A stretch of DNA of 64,000 nucleotides from the NCBI RefSeq assembly GCF_900102635.1, contig NZ_FMZQ01000003.1:62001-126000 (forward strand), in the 5' to 3' direction. Within the stretch, counting starts at the first letter, position 1; the number at the start of each line of letters is the position of its first letter. The notes under the pieces are model-generated. The model was not told where the DNA came from, searched no databases, and saw only the letters and a program-made list of their open reading frames with translations. This stretch comes from Ectopseudomonas chengduensis. GTDB lineage: Bacteria; Pseudomonadota; Gammaproteobacteria; Pseudomonadales; Pseudomonadaceae. Below, piece by piece: positions 18,718-27,393 of the stretch. The position numbers were made by a program, and so were the translations under genes.

Positions 18718-18800
18718 ATTGACGTATCTCTGGTCGGCGGCGTAGTTTCGGTCAAGCAGTTTGACTTAATTCCAACGACTTTTGCACCCCAGGACATCCC

Positions 18801-19958
18801 ATGGCCTTCTCCGAACGCATCGCCCGCCTGAAAAGCTCCCTGATCCGTGAAATTCTTGCCGCGGCGCAGCGTCCAGAAGTGATGTCCTTTGCCGGTGGCC
18901 TGCCGGCCGAGCCGATGCTGCCGAAGGTGGACTGGGCCGAGATGCCGGCGAGCATGGGCCAGTACGGCATGAGCGAAGGTGAGCCGGCGCTGCGCGAGGC
19001 CATCGCTGCCGAGGCGCGTGCCCTGGGCGTACCCTGCGATGCCAGCCAGGTGCTGATCGTTAGCGGCTCGCAGCAGACCTTGGACCTGGCGTCCAAGCTG
19101 TTCATCGATCCGGGCACCGAAGTGCTGCTCGAAGCGCCGACTTACCTGGCTGCCCTGCAGGCCTTTCAACTGTTCGGCGCCGACTGCATCAGCGTACCGC
19201 AGGAGGCCGACGGCCCCGAGCTGGCGGCTCTGCGTCAGCGTCTGGAAAACCACAAGCCGGCTTTCGCCTACCTGATCCCGACCTTCCAGAATCCGTCTGG
19301 CACCCGTTACAGCGAAGCCAAACGTGAAGCCGTGGCGGCCCTGCTCGACGAGTTCGGCGTGACCCTGATCGAGGACGAGCCTTACCGCGAGCTGGTGTTC
19401 GATGCCGGTAGCGCCACCCCCATCGTCAGCCGCCTCAAGAAGGCCAGCTGGATCTACACCGGCACCGTGTCCAAGACGCTACTGCCGGGCCTGCGTGTGG
19501 GCTACCTGATCGCCACCAAGGACCTGTATCCGCACCTGCTGCGCCTGAAGCAGTCGGCTGACCTGCACACCAACCGCATCGGTCAGTGGCAGGCGCTGCA
19601 GTGGTTGGGCAGCGAGCAGTACCGCGGCCACCTGGCCGAGCTGCGCGACTTCTACCGCATTCGTCGCGACGCCATGCAGACTGCGCTGCTGGAGCACTTC
19701 GGCGATCTGGCTGACTGGCAGATCCCTCAGGGTGGCCTGTTCTTCTGGCTGACCCTGAAGCAGCCGCTCGACACCCGCACGCTGCTCGACGCGGCGCTGG
19801 CGCAGAACGTCGCCTTCATGCCGGGCGAGCCGTTCTTCATCGATCCGGACGCCAACCCAGGCCGCCTGCGACTGAACTTCAGCCACGTGGCGCCAGAGCG
19901 CCTGAGCGAGGGGCTGCGCCGGTTGGCGACGGTAATTCAAGAGGCACAGGCGAAGTAG
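18801..19958 (+). CDS. PLP-dependent aminotransferase, fold type I (LysN/MocR-like class I)
   Basis: A 385-residue aminotransferase. Cofactor residues are readable: N164 in FQNPSG, D192/Y195 in EDEPYRE, the Schiff-base K225 in TVSKTLLPG, and R232. The N-terminal VMSFAGGLPAE is typical of the 2-aminoadipate/aromatic aminotransferase-like class that lacks the GntR domain. The amino-acid substrate cannot be fixed. It is monocistronic and divergent from the MarR gene. Confidence 0.9.
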   Translation: MAFSERIARLKSSLIREILAAAQRPEVMSFAGGLPAEPMLPKVDWAEMPASMGQYGMSEGEPALREAIAAEARALGVPCDASQVLIVSGSQQTLDLASKLFIDPGTEVLLEAPTYLAALQAFQLFGADCISVPQEADGPELAALRQRLENHKPAFAYLIPTFQNPSGTRYSEAKREAVAALLDEFGVTLIEDEPYRELVFDAGSATPIVSRLKKASWIYTGTVSKTLLPGLRVGYLIATKDLYPHLLRLKQSADLHTNRIGQWQALQWLGSEQYRGHLAELRDFYRIRRDAMQTALLEHFGDLADWQIPQGGLFFWLTLKQPLDTRTLLDAALAQNVAFMPGEPFFIDPDANPGRLRLNFSHVAPERLSEGLRRLATVIQEAQAK

Positions 19959-19968
19959 AGACTTGTAG

Positions 19969-20032
19969 TGTAGGAGCCAGCTTGCTGGCGATGCACTTGC
20001 TAAGACGGATCGCCGGCAAGCCGGCTCCTACA
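19969..20032. repeat. REP-like inverted repeat, copy 2
   Basis: Arms 19969-19992 and 20009-20032 belong to the same family as the element at 13881-13967, with a shorter loop of 16 bases. It lies between the aminotransferase and the GST gene, close enough to the latter to sit in its leader. Confidence 0.7.
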
Positions 20033-20065
20033 GGTAAAAGAAGGAAACACGGGGAGGGCAACGCG

Positions 20066-20668
20066 ATGTTTAAGGTCTACGGCGACTACCGCTCGGGCAA
20101 CTGCTACAAGGTCAAGCTGATGCTGCATCTGCTGGGCAAGGAGTACCAGTGGATTCCCATCGATATCCTCAAGGGCGAGACACAGAGCGAAGCCTTCCTG
20201 GCCAAGAACCCCAACGGCAAGATCCCGGTGCTGGAGCTGGAAGACGGCACCTGTCTGTGGGAGTCCAACGCCATCCTCAATTTCCTCGCCGATGGCAGCG
20301 AGTTCCTACCGACCGAGCCGCGCTTGCGTACCCAGGTGCTGCAGTGGCAGTTCTTCGAGCAGTACAGCCACGAGCCCTACGTTGCGGTGGCGCGTTTCAT
20401 CCAGCTCTATCAGGGCATGCCCGAGGAACGCCGCGAGGAGCACGCGCGCTGCCTGAAGCTCGGCTACAAGGCCCTGAAGGTCATGGAGAAGCAGCTCGAA
20501 CGTACGCCCTATCTGGTCGGCGAGCATTACTCCATCGCCGATATTGCCCTGTATGCCTACACGCACGTGGCTCACGAGGGCGGCTTCAGCCTCGAAGCCT
20601 TCCCGGCGGTTCGCGCCTGGCTCGATCGCGTCGCCAGTCACCCACGCCACGTGACTATGCTCGGCTGA
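20066..20668 (+). CDS. Glutathione S-transferase family protein
   Basis: A 200-residue protein with a thioredoxin-like N-terminal domain (MFKVYGDYRSGNCYKVKLML; NGKIPVLELEDGTCLWESNAI contains the cis-proline and the glutathione gamma-Glu contact ESNAI) and an all-helical C-terminal domain (SIADIALYAYTH). The ATG at 20066 is chosen because GGGGAGG lies upstream; the open frame before it runs through the REP-like repeat. The substrate is unknown. It ends directly against the convergent AraC gene. Confidence 0.92.
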   Translation: MFKVYGDYRSGNCYKVKLMLHLLGKEYQWIPIDILKGETQSEAFLAKNPNGKIPVLELEDGTCLWESNAILNFLADGSEFLPTEPRLRTQVLQWQFFEQYSHEPYVAVARFIQLYQGMPEERREEHARCLKLGYKALKVMEKQLERTPYLVGEHYSIADIALYAYTHVAHEGGFSLEAFPAVRAWLDRVASHPRHVTMLG

Positions 20669-21238
20669 TCACGGTTCGGAGATGGCCTGCGTCCGTGAGG
20701 CGCAGCGCTGCCGCCATACCAAGGGGCTCAATCCGGTCTCGCGGCGAAAGGTGCGGGTGAAATGCGACTGATCGCAGAAGCCGTGGGCGTGGGCGATCTG
20801 CGTCAATGGCTGGTCGGTGGCCAGCATCATCTCCCTGGCTGCTTCGATGCGTTTGCGTGCCACGTAGGCCAGTGGTGTGATGCCGAAGGTCTGTTTGAAC
20901 ACATGGGAAAAATGGCTGCTGCTCAGTTTGAGTTGGGCGGCCAGATCGCAGGTACGAATGGCAGCGGCCAGGTTGTCGCTGATGTACTGATCCAGGCGTC
21001 GCGTCTGCCAGCGTGTCAGACCGTTCGCGCAATGACCAATGCCGCACTGCTTGTTGGCGTTGACCTGGCGTAGCAGCGTCATGGCCTGCTCGACCTGCAG
21101 GTAGGCGTTTTGCGTGTCCACCAGCAACTGCGTTTCCGCCTCCGCGAGCAAGGCAGCGATACGGTCCAGTAGCTGCGGGTCTGGCCTGGCCTGGTGCAAG
21201 CAGGGCGTAATTGCCTGAAGTTCGCCGAACGAGCCCAT
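20669..21238 (-). CDS. AraC family transcriptional regulator, short form
   Basis: A 189-residue regulator whose C-terminal half is the AraC double helix-turn-helix (AAQLKLSSSHFSHVFKQTFG, then ITQ-type helix QIAHAHGFCDQSHFTRTFRR). The N-terminal 85 residues are a short helical region, not a cupin. ATG 21238 has AGGAGG upstream; the frame continues further but without a ribosome site. It contains four cysteines in the N-terminal half, two in KQCGIGHC, which might sense redox or metal (speculative). Confidence 0.85.
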   Translation of the reverse strand: MGSFGELQAITPCLHQARPDPQLLDRIAALLAEAETQLLVDTQNAYLQVEQAMTLLRQVNANKQCGIGHCANGLTRWQTRRLDQYISDNLAAAIRTCDLAAQLKLSSSHFSHVFKQTFGITPLAYVARKRIEAAREMMLATDQPLTQIAHAHGFCDQSHFTRTFRRETGLSPLVWRQRCASRTQAISEP

Positions 21239-21324
21239 TGCCAGCCTCCTTGTCTTATTGGTTGTAAAGCATGCGCGGCGCAGTCGGCGGCGCACAGCTC
21301 ACAAGGAGGGGAAGGGTGACAACA

Positions 21325-21966
21325 CTAAAGTGGGGTGCCGATCTCCAGCACGCCGCGTTGCACGGCGATGGCCACGGCGTGGGTGCGATTGTTGGCGCCG
21401 AGCTTGTCCATGATCAGGCGCATATGGCCTTTGACCGTGTCTTCGGTGATACGCAGTTGCAGCGCAATATCGCGATTTGAATAACCCAGAGCTGCTGCCT
21501 GCAGAACCTCCACTTCGCGTGGACTGAGGCACTGCTGGCCGATGTGCTGGGCCAGGTCGGCGGCGATCTCGGGCGGAATATGGCGTTTGCCGGCGGCCAG
21601 ACTGCGAATGGTCTCCACCAGCTCCTTGCGCAGCGTGCTTTTCAGCAGATAGGCCTGCGCGCCAGCCTGGATCGCATGCAGCGCACGCACGTCACCGCGA
21701 TAGGTAGTAAGGATGGCGATGCGTGCATCCGGGCATTCGCCGCGAATCGCCAGGATGCTGTCGATGCCGTTCATATGGGGCATCTGCAGGTCCATCAGGG
21801 TGACGTCGGGGCGTAGCTGACGAAAACATTCCAGTGCTTCACGACCATCGCTGGCTTCGCCGACCAGATCGATATCCGCCTGCCCGGCGAGCACTGCAGC
21901 GATGCCCTCGCGCAGCAGAGGGTGGTCGTCGGCGACCAGCACACGGATGGGGTTGGCAGCGGTCAT
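21325..21966 (-). CDS. NarL/FixJ-type response regulator (LuxR output)
   Basis: A 213-residue two-component regulator. The receiver has DD at 13-14 and phospho-acceptor D59 (VTLMDLQMPHMNG); the LuxR-type helix-turn-helix is at about 150-210 (LSPREVEVLQAAALGYSNRD). Its ATG overlaps the stop of the propeller sensor kinase by four bases, so that kinase is its partner. Confidence 0.93.
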   Translation of the reverse strand: MTAANPIRVLVADDHPLLREGIAAVLAGQADIDLVGEASDGREALECFRQLRPDVTLMDLQMPHMNGIDSILAIRGECPDARIAILTTYRGDVRALHAIQAGAQAYLLKSTLRKELVETIRSLAAGKRHIPPEIAADLAQHIGQQCLSPREVEVLQAAALGYSNRDIALQLRITEDTVKGHMRLIMDKLGANNRTHAVAIAVQRGVLEIGTPL

Positions 21967-24900
21967 GACTGCGAGCTCCTGATCAATCGTTTCCAGTTTA
22001 GCCAGCGCCGCGCACGAGGGGGCGACTGGCGATAGGCCAATGGTCCGGCCAGGGTCAGCCTGACATGGCAGCCGTGGCCGGGGGCGCTGTCGATATTAAG
22101 CGTGCCGCCAATCTTGGCGGCGCGTTCGTACATGCCTTTCAGGCCCCAGTGATCGACCGGCTCTGCGCCCAGCAGGTATTCGGCCAGCAGGCCGCGGCCA
22201 TCGTCGCTAACGTGCAGTGAAAACTGCCGGGGATGGTAATCCAGCTGCACGCGAACATGACGAGCCCTGGCATGACGGAAGGCATTGCTGACCGCCTCGC
22301 GGGCGAGTTGGCTGATCTCGTCATGTACCACCGGATGGAGGGCGCAGGGTGTGCCTGCAATCTCGACCCGATACTCGGTATCGGTATGTTCGTGCAATTG
22401 ATCGAGTTCGTGCAGCGTCTTTGGCAAGTCGTTCAACGCCTCCTGTGCGTGGCGCAGGTTGCGTACCCGCTCACGACCTTCGGCGATCACCTGATCGGCA
22501 CGATCCAGGGCATTCTCCAGCTTGCCTCGCGCCGGCTGGTCGGCTGGCAGACTGTCTGCCGCGGCCTGCACGTGGAGCATCAGCCCCTGCACGCCCTGCA
22601 GCAAGGTGTCGTGTAACTCGCGGGCGATGCGCTCACGCTCGTTGTGGCGTTCTTCCAGACGTGTGCGCAGGCGTTCGGCTGCGCGCTGCATGTTATTGCG
22701 ATAGAGCAGGTGCAGGGTCAGCAGCACGACCAGTGCCATGCTCAGGATGAACAGCGGATGGCGGTAGAACACCTGGTCGATGCTGAAGCTGAGTTCGGCA
22801 TCCTCCTCGCTGGCCACGCCATTCTGATTGAGTGCGCGTACGCGAAAGCGATAGTCGCCGGCGTGCAGGCCGGTATAGGTCGCCTCGCGCTGACGTCCGG
22901 CGGAATGCCATTCGCTGTCGAATCCATCGAGACGGTAGAGAAAATGCAGGCCCTCTGGTGCGGACAGGCTCAGGGCACCGTATTGGATGACCAGGCGTTT
23001 GCTGTCTGCGGGCAGGGTTGGTGGCGTTCGCAAGGAGATGGTCGCACCGTCAGCCAGTAACGAGTCGATACGCACCTTGGGCGGCTTGTAGCTATGAATC
23101 TCCCGATCCGGACTCAAGCCGGCCACGCCGTTGCGGGTGACGAACCACAGGCGACCATCGCTGCTGCGCACGGCTGTTGGCAGAGCGAGCACCTGGTGCG
23201 GGTCGTTGGCGAGCCCGCCTTGCAGGTCGTAGGTACGGTAATGGATATGGTGCTTGGGATTGTTCAGCGCCTTTGCGATCTCTTCGGCCGGTAACTGAAA
23301 GACGCCACCTTTGCCTTGCAGCCAGAGATCTTCGCCCCGAGGGCCGGTAACCGGGATGATCGCGTAGAGATTGTCGAACAGCCCACTCTCGCTCAGCGGC
23401 AGATGCTGGAAACGCTTGCCATCGAAGCGCGCCAGGCCGCGTTGGCCACCGAACCAGCTGTGGTCCTGCGAATGGGCCATCGCCGTAACATGGCCAATAT
23501 CCAGCCCATCGGCGCTGCCCCAGTGGCGCTCACCCTGATCGTCATGGCTGACGATCAGGTTGTTGCGATAGCCGAACCAGCGTCTGCCATCAGGGGTGAG
23601 GGCAGAGCTCACCGGCATCAGTTGTGCCGGGTCCGCGCTGGGGGCAGGAAGCAGTTGCCAGTTGCCATCGCGCAGCACGTAGAGGCCCTGACGGTTGAGC
23701 GAGAGCCAGAGCGCGCCCTGATCATCGATCAGCAGGGTGCGCACCGAGGAATCCAGATCACGCTCGACCGGCAGGGCGGAGACTTTTTCCAACTGCTCGC
23801 CAGTGATGCGCCAGATACCCTCGGAGCCGGCCAGCCAGACAGAGCCTCCAGGATCTTTGCTGATCGCGCTGATCGGTGTACGCAACGGCAGCTCGTGCAA
23901 ACCCTGTGCATCCAGGCGCATGAGCGGCAGGTTGCTGCTGGCGGCCCAGAGATTGCCGGTGTCATCGGCTGCAATCGCCAGGTTGTGCGCCTCGGGCGGA
24001 AGGCCTGAAGGACGTAGAGGGCGTTCGCGCAGCCGATCAAGCCCGTTCTGCGTGCCGATCCACAGGCTGTCCTCGCTGTCTTCCAGCAGCGGCCAGGCGA
24101 AGTTGGAGCTCAGACCATCACGTGAAGAAAGTCGCTCGATATCATCGAAGCTGCCGCTGCCATGCTCGTTGGGATTGGCCACATGCAGCAAACCGCCGCC
24201 AGCGGTGCTCAGCCAGAGGCAGCCATGTTGGTCGAACAGCATGGCGTTGGCTCTTTCGCCAAGGGCTATGTGGGTCGCCTGCAGTTGCGGCTGATCGATC
24301 TTTACCCGCAGCAGGCTCTCGCGGTCGCGCTCGATCAACCACAGTGCACCGTCAGCGGCTTGCGCGATCTGGCGAGTACGTTGGCTGCGAATGCCGGTGT
24401 CGTGCAGCGTCTGGGCGCCAGGCGGCAGCACATAAAGGCGTTGTTCATCGGCCACCCAGAGACGGTCACTGCTGTCGACGAAGACACTGTAGGCATTCTC
24501 GCCGACAAAACCGTCCGCGATGCCCAGTTGCTGCCAGCGCTTGCCGTCGAAACGCATCAGGCCGTCGTTGGCTGCAGCCCAGACGCTGCCGTCTGCTGTC
24601 TGTGCCAGGGCGTAGATTACGCCGCGGGCCAGATCGAAGCTGCTGGGTTGTTCTTCCACCGATGCGATCAGGTGAACACCGCCGTTGCGCAGGCCGACCC
24701 AAAGCCCGGCGTCGCTGGCCAGCAGGCTGGAGACGATGCCAAGTTCATGACCAGCGGGTGTGCGATATCGGGTGAAGTCGAAACCATCGAAGCGATACAG
24801 AGAGTCGTGAGTGCCCAGCCACAGGTAGCCGTCCCGGGTTTCGGCCAAAGCGCCGATCTGGCTAGGGCTGTCGTCGTTGAGCGTCCAGCGCCGATGTTCC

Positions 24901-25019
24901 AGTTGCTGCTCCAGGGCGCTTCTGTCGGCCAGCGCGGCAGCGCTGAAAAGCACCAGGCAAAACAGGCTTGCCATGACGCCGAGGCGAGCTTGTGGGGTGT
25001 GTGATTTAAAAACGTCCAA
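21963..25019 (-). CDS. Two-component sensor: secreted beta-propeller, Y_Y_Y domain and HisKA_3 kinase
   Basis: A protein of about 1018 residues. After an N-terminal hydrophobic segment (ASLFCLVLFSAAALA) come many two-component propeller repeats (GYLWLGTHDSLYRFDG-type, about 50-640), a Y_Y_Y domain (YRLDGFDSEWHSAGRQREATY), one transmembrane helix (HPLFILSMALVVLLTLHLLY) and a HisKA_3 kinase with H in ARELHDTLLQGVQG and an HATPase with SDDGRGL and GLKGM. The start is uncertain: TTG 25019 gives a basic signal sequence and overlaps the upstream hydrolase stop; ATG 24974 is the alternative. It pairs with the LuxR-type regulator downstream. Confidence 0.9.
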   Translation of the reverse strand: MDVFKSHTPQARLGVMASLFCLVLFSAAALADRSALEQQLEHRRWTLNDDSPSQIGALAETRDGYLWLGTHDSLYRFDGFDFTRYRTPAGHELGIVSSLLASDAGLWVGLRNGGVHLIASVEEQPSSFDLARGVIYALAQTADGSVWAAANDGLMRFDGKRWQQLGIADGFVGENAYSVFVDSSDRLWVADEQRLYVLPPGAQTLHDTGIRSQRTRQIAQAADGALWLIERDRESLLRVKIDQPQLQATHIALGERANAMLFDQHGCLWLSTAGGGLLHVANPNEHGSGSFDDIERLSSRDGLSSNFAWPLLEDSEDSLWIGTQNGLDRLRERPLRPSGLPPEAHNLAIAADDTGNLWAASSNLPLMRLDAQGLHELPLRTPISAISKDPGGSVWLAGSEGIWRITGEQLEKVSALPVERDLDSSVRTLLIDDQGALWLSLNRQGLYVLRDGNWQLLPAPSADPAQLMPVSSALTPDGRRWFGYRNNLIVSHDDQGERHWGSADGLDIGHVTAMAHSQDHSWFGGQRGLARFDGKRFQHLPLSESGLFDNLYAIIPVTGPRGEDLWLQGKGGVFQLPAEEIAKALNNPKHHIHYRTYDLQGGLANDPHQVLALPTAVRSSDGRLWFVTRNGVAGLSPDREIHSYKPPKVRIDSLLADGATISLRTPPTLPADSKRLVIQYGALSLSAPEGLHFLYRLDGFDSEWHSAGRQREATYTGLHAGDYRFRVRALNQNGVASEEDAELSFSIDQVFYRHPLFILSMALVVLLTLHLLYRNNMQRAAERLRTRLEERHNERERIARELHDTLLQGVQGLMLHVQAAADSLPADQPARGKLENALDRADQVIAEGRERVRNLRHAQEALNDLPKTLHELDQLHEHTDTEYRVEIAGTPCALHPVVHDEISQLAREAVSNAFRHARARHVRVQLDYHPRQFSLHVSDDGRGLLAEYLLGAEPVDHWGLKGMYERAAKIGGTLNIDSAPGHGCHVRLTLAGPLAYRQSPPRARRWLNWKRLIRSSQS

Positions 25020-25743
25020 CTTGGTTCTGAACCCATTCGATGCTGTAGTCGGCAATTCTTTCCCAACCGGGTTCGGCGATCAGCCAGTGGCTGTAGCCGG
25101 GGAACTGCTTGAAGCTGGTGATGGCTGAAGAGCCTCGGTGGCGACGATAGAGGGCGGTCACTACGTTGGCGCGAACGGTGTGGGAATTGCCTGCAGCCAG
25201 CAGCAGCAGAGGTGCACGTTCGCCGTTGGTGAAATCGACGGTGCTACCGATGCCCAGCGCAGCCTCGACGAACACCCGGCCAGGCGCCGGAACGATGTGG
25301 CGCGCATAGGCGGCGCTTTGCTCTGCAGGTGTCAGCGTTTGCGCCATATTGCGCGCGAAATACTGCGGTGTCATGTAAAGAAGGTTACGCCAACCCACCC
25401 AGGGCAACAGCCATGGCCAGGTGCTATACAAGCCCAGCAAACCGGCGCGCGGTGGCAGTGGGTCGATGGCGATGCCGGCCTGGCCCAGGCCGCGGTCGAG
25501 CAGCAATTGCACCAGCAGACCACCGAGGTCATGGCCAATCAGTAACGGCGGCTGCTCCAGGTTGCGTACCAGTGTTTCGTAGTGGGTGAGGAGGGCGCTG
25601 ATGCCGGGTTGTCGACCACCTTTGGCAACCGGCCAAGGTGGCGCCGTGCAGCGATAACCGCAGGCGCTGAAGCGTCTCTGAAATGGCTCCCAGATCGCTG
25701 GTGTGAGCCAGGTGCCGTGAATGAACAGGGCGTGACGAGGCAT
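25006..25743 (-). CDS. Alpha/beta hydrolase with aspartate at the nucleophile position
   Basis: A 245-residue alpha/beta hydrolase. The oxyanion-hole strand FIHGTW is followed by the nucleophile elbow GHDLGG with D72 where esterases have serine, as in epoxide hydrolases and dehalogenases. The likely catalytic histidine is H219 (GYSHWL). It is the first gene of a hydrolase - sensor kinase - regulator unit, and its stop overlaps the probable kinase start, suggesting that the hydrolase and sensor deal with the same compound (inference). No signal peptide is seen. Confidence 0.82.
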   Translation of the reverse strand: MPRHALFIHGTWLTPAIWEPFQRRFSACGYRCTAPPWPVAKGGRQPGISALLTHYETLVRNLEQPPLLIGHDLGGLLVQLLLDRGLGQAGIAIDPLPPRAGLLGLYSTWPWLLPWVGWRNLLYMTPQYFARNMAQTLTPAEQSAAYARHIVPAPGRVFVEAALGIGSTVDFTNGERAPLLLLAAGNSHTVRANVVTALYRRHRGSSAITSFKQFPGYSHWLIAEPGWERIADYSIEWVQNQVGRF

Positions 25744-25787
25744 GTTGCACTCAACCTGTCACGCCCTGGTTCGGGCAGTTGCCGTCC

Positions 25788-27392
25788 TCAGGGGGTGGCA
25801 TGGAGCACATCCTTGGCTGGCATTAGAAAATGTTCGATATGCACGGGCACGTCCGGGTTCTGGAAATGCCTGGCAGCAGCCTCGATGCGTTGCTCGGCGC
25901 GCGTTACCCGACCGTGGTGACGCAGGTGTTCGAGCCAGGACTCATCAAAGAAGAACTCCTGCCAGTGCCGTGGATTCTCGCTGTTCTGTACCAGCCCCCA
26001 GGAGAACGCGCCGTTGCGTCTGCGCATGCGGGCGACCTCGGCCATCGCCTGGCGGAAGTCAGGTGCATGCTCCGGCGCGATGTCGTACTGCAGCGTGACC
26101 ATCACCGGGCCGCGTTCCAGATCGGCTTCGTCAGCCAGGATCGGCGCAGGCCAGTGCAGCGACGGGGCGAGATCTTCGCTTTCGGTTACCGGCAGTGGGA
26201 AATGCAGCGTCAGCAGCAAGCCCAGCGCCAGGCAACCAGCCGCGGCCAACAGTGCGACCGAAATCGATGCCTGGCTGGCGACATAACCCCAGAGCGCACC
26301 GCCAGCGGCCATGCTGCCGAAGAACACCAGGATATACACCGACAGCGCGCGGGCTCTCACCCAATCCGGCACCGAGGTCTGCGCGCTGACCTGCAGGCTC
26401 GACAGTACGGCGATCCAAGCCGCGCCGCTGAGCAGCATCACCGGTAGCAGCACGGCGAAGTCACGCACCCAGGCCAGGGCCAGCAGCACCAGTGCGTAGA
26501 GCACGCTGGCAATGGCCACCAGTTTGTTGGCGCTTGTGCGCTCACGCAGTTTGGGCAGCAGCATGGCGCCAAGTACTGCGCCGATACCAACGCTACCCAG
26601 CAGCAGGCCAAAGTCGCTAGCGCTGCCCTGTAGCTCGCCGCGCACGATCAACGGCAGCAGCGACATGCCGGCGCTGGCGCCGACGAAGAACGCCGCGGCG
26701 CGTACCAGTACCGCCTGCAGTGGTTTCGATGCGCGGCTATAGCGCCAGCCGGCGCGCATGGCGCCCAGCAGGCGCTCGGCCGGGAAGCTGGCGACCTGGC
26801 GCTCGCGCTTCCAGGTCAGCAGCACCGCCATCACCGCGAAGAACGACAGGGCATTGAGGGCGAAGGTCGCCCAGGGACCGCTCAAGCTGACCAGTACCCC
26901 GGCGATTGCCGGGCCGAGTGCGCGGGCGACATTGATGCCGAGGCTGGACAGGGCTATGGCCGAGGGCAGGTCGCGCTTGCTTACCAGCTCTGGCGTCAGC
27001 GCCGACCAGGCCGGCATCATCAAGGCGGTACCGACGCCCATGGCCAGGGTCATGCCCAGCAGCAGCCAGACCGTGGTCAGCCCGAGCAGTGTCAGGGTGG
27101 CCAGCAGCGTCGCCACTGCCGCCATCCACAACTGCACGCCAAGCAGGTAGCGACGCTTGTCGATGATGTCGGCCATGGCCCCGGCCGGCAGCGCCAAAAG
27201 GAACATCGGCGCGGAGCCGGCGACCTGTACCAGCGCCACGTGCATGGGATTGGTCGACAGGCTGGTCATCAGCCAGCCGGCACCCACCTCGTGCATCCAG
27301 GTGCCGATGTTCGAGGCGATGCTGGCCAGCCACAGCCAGCGGAAGGTGCTGTGCTTGAGTGCGCCCCAGGGCGAAGGTTTATCGCTGGCCAT
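25788..27392 (-). CDS. MFS transporter (EntS/MFS_3 type) with C-terminal ABM-like domain
   Basis: A 534-residue exporter. Residues 1-405 hold twelve transmembrane segments of the MFS_3 type (STFRWLWLASIASNIGTWMHE at the start). Residues about 430-520 form a soluble ferredoxin-like domain resembling antibiotic-biosynthesis monooxygenases (VTLQYDIAPEHAPDFRQAM, then FSWGLVQNSENP). ATG 27392 lies one base after the stop of the upstream amidohydrolase, so a TTG at 27404 is not needed. It is the last gene of a four-gene operon. Confidence 0.88.
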   Translation of the reverse strand: MASDKPSPWGALKHSTFRWLWLASIASNIGTWMHEVGAGWLMTSLSTNPMHVALVQVAGSAPMFLLALPAGAMADIIDKRRYLLGVQLWMAAVATLLATLTLLGLTTVWLLLGMTLAMGVGTALMMPAWSALTPELVSKRDLPSAIALSSLGINVARALGPAIAGVLVSLSGPWATFALNALSFFAVMAVLLTWKRERQVASFPAERLLGAMRAGWRYSRASKPLQAVLVRAAAFFVGASAGMSLLPLIVRGELQGSASDFGLLLGSVGIGAVLGAMLLPKLRERTSANKLVAIASVLYALVLLALAWVRDFAVLLPVMLLSGAAWIAVLSSLQVSAQTSVPDWVRARALSVYILVFFGSMAAGGALWGYVASQASISVALLAAAGCLALGLLLTLHFPLPVTESEDLAPSLHWPAPILADEADLERGPVMVTLQYDIAPEHAPDFRQAMAEVARMRRRNGAFSWGLVQNSENPRHWQEFFFDESWLEHLRHHGRVTRAEQRIEAAARHFQNPDVPVHIEHFLMPAKDVLHATP

Positions 27393-27393
27393 G

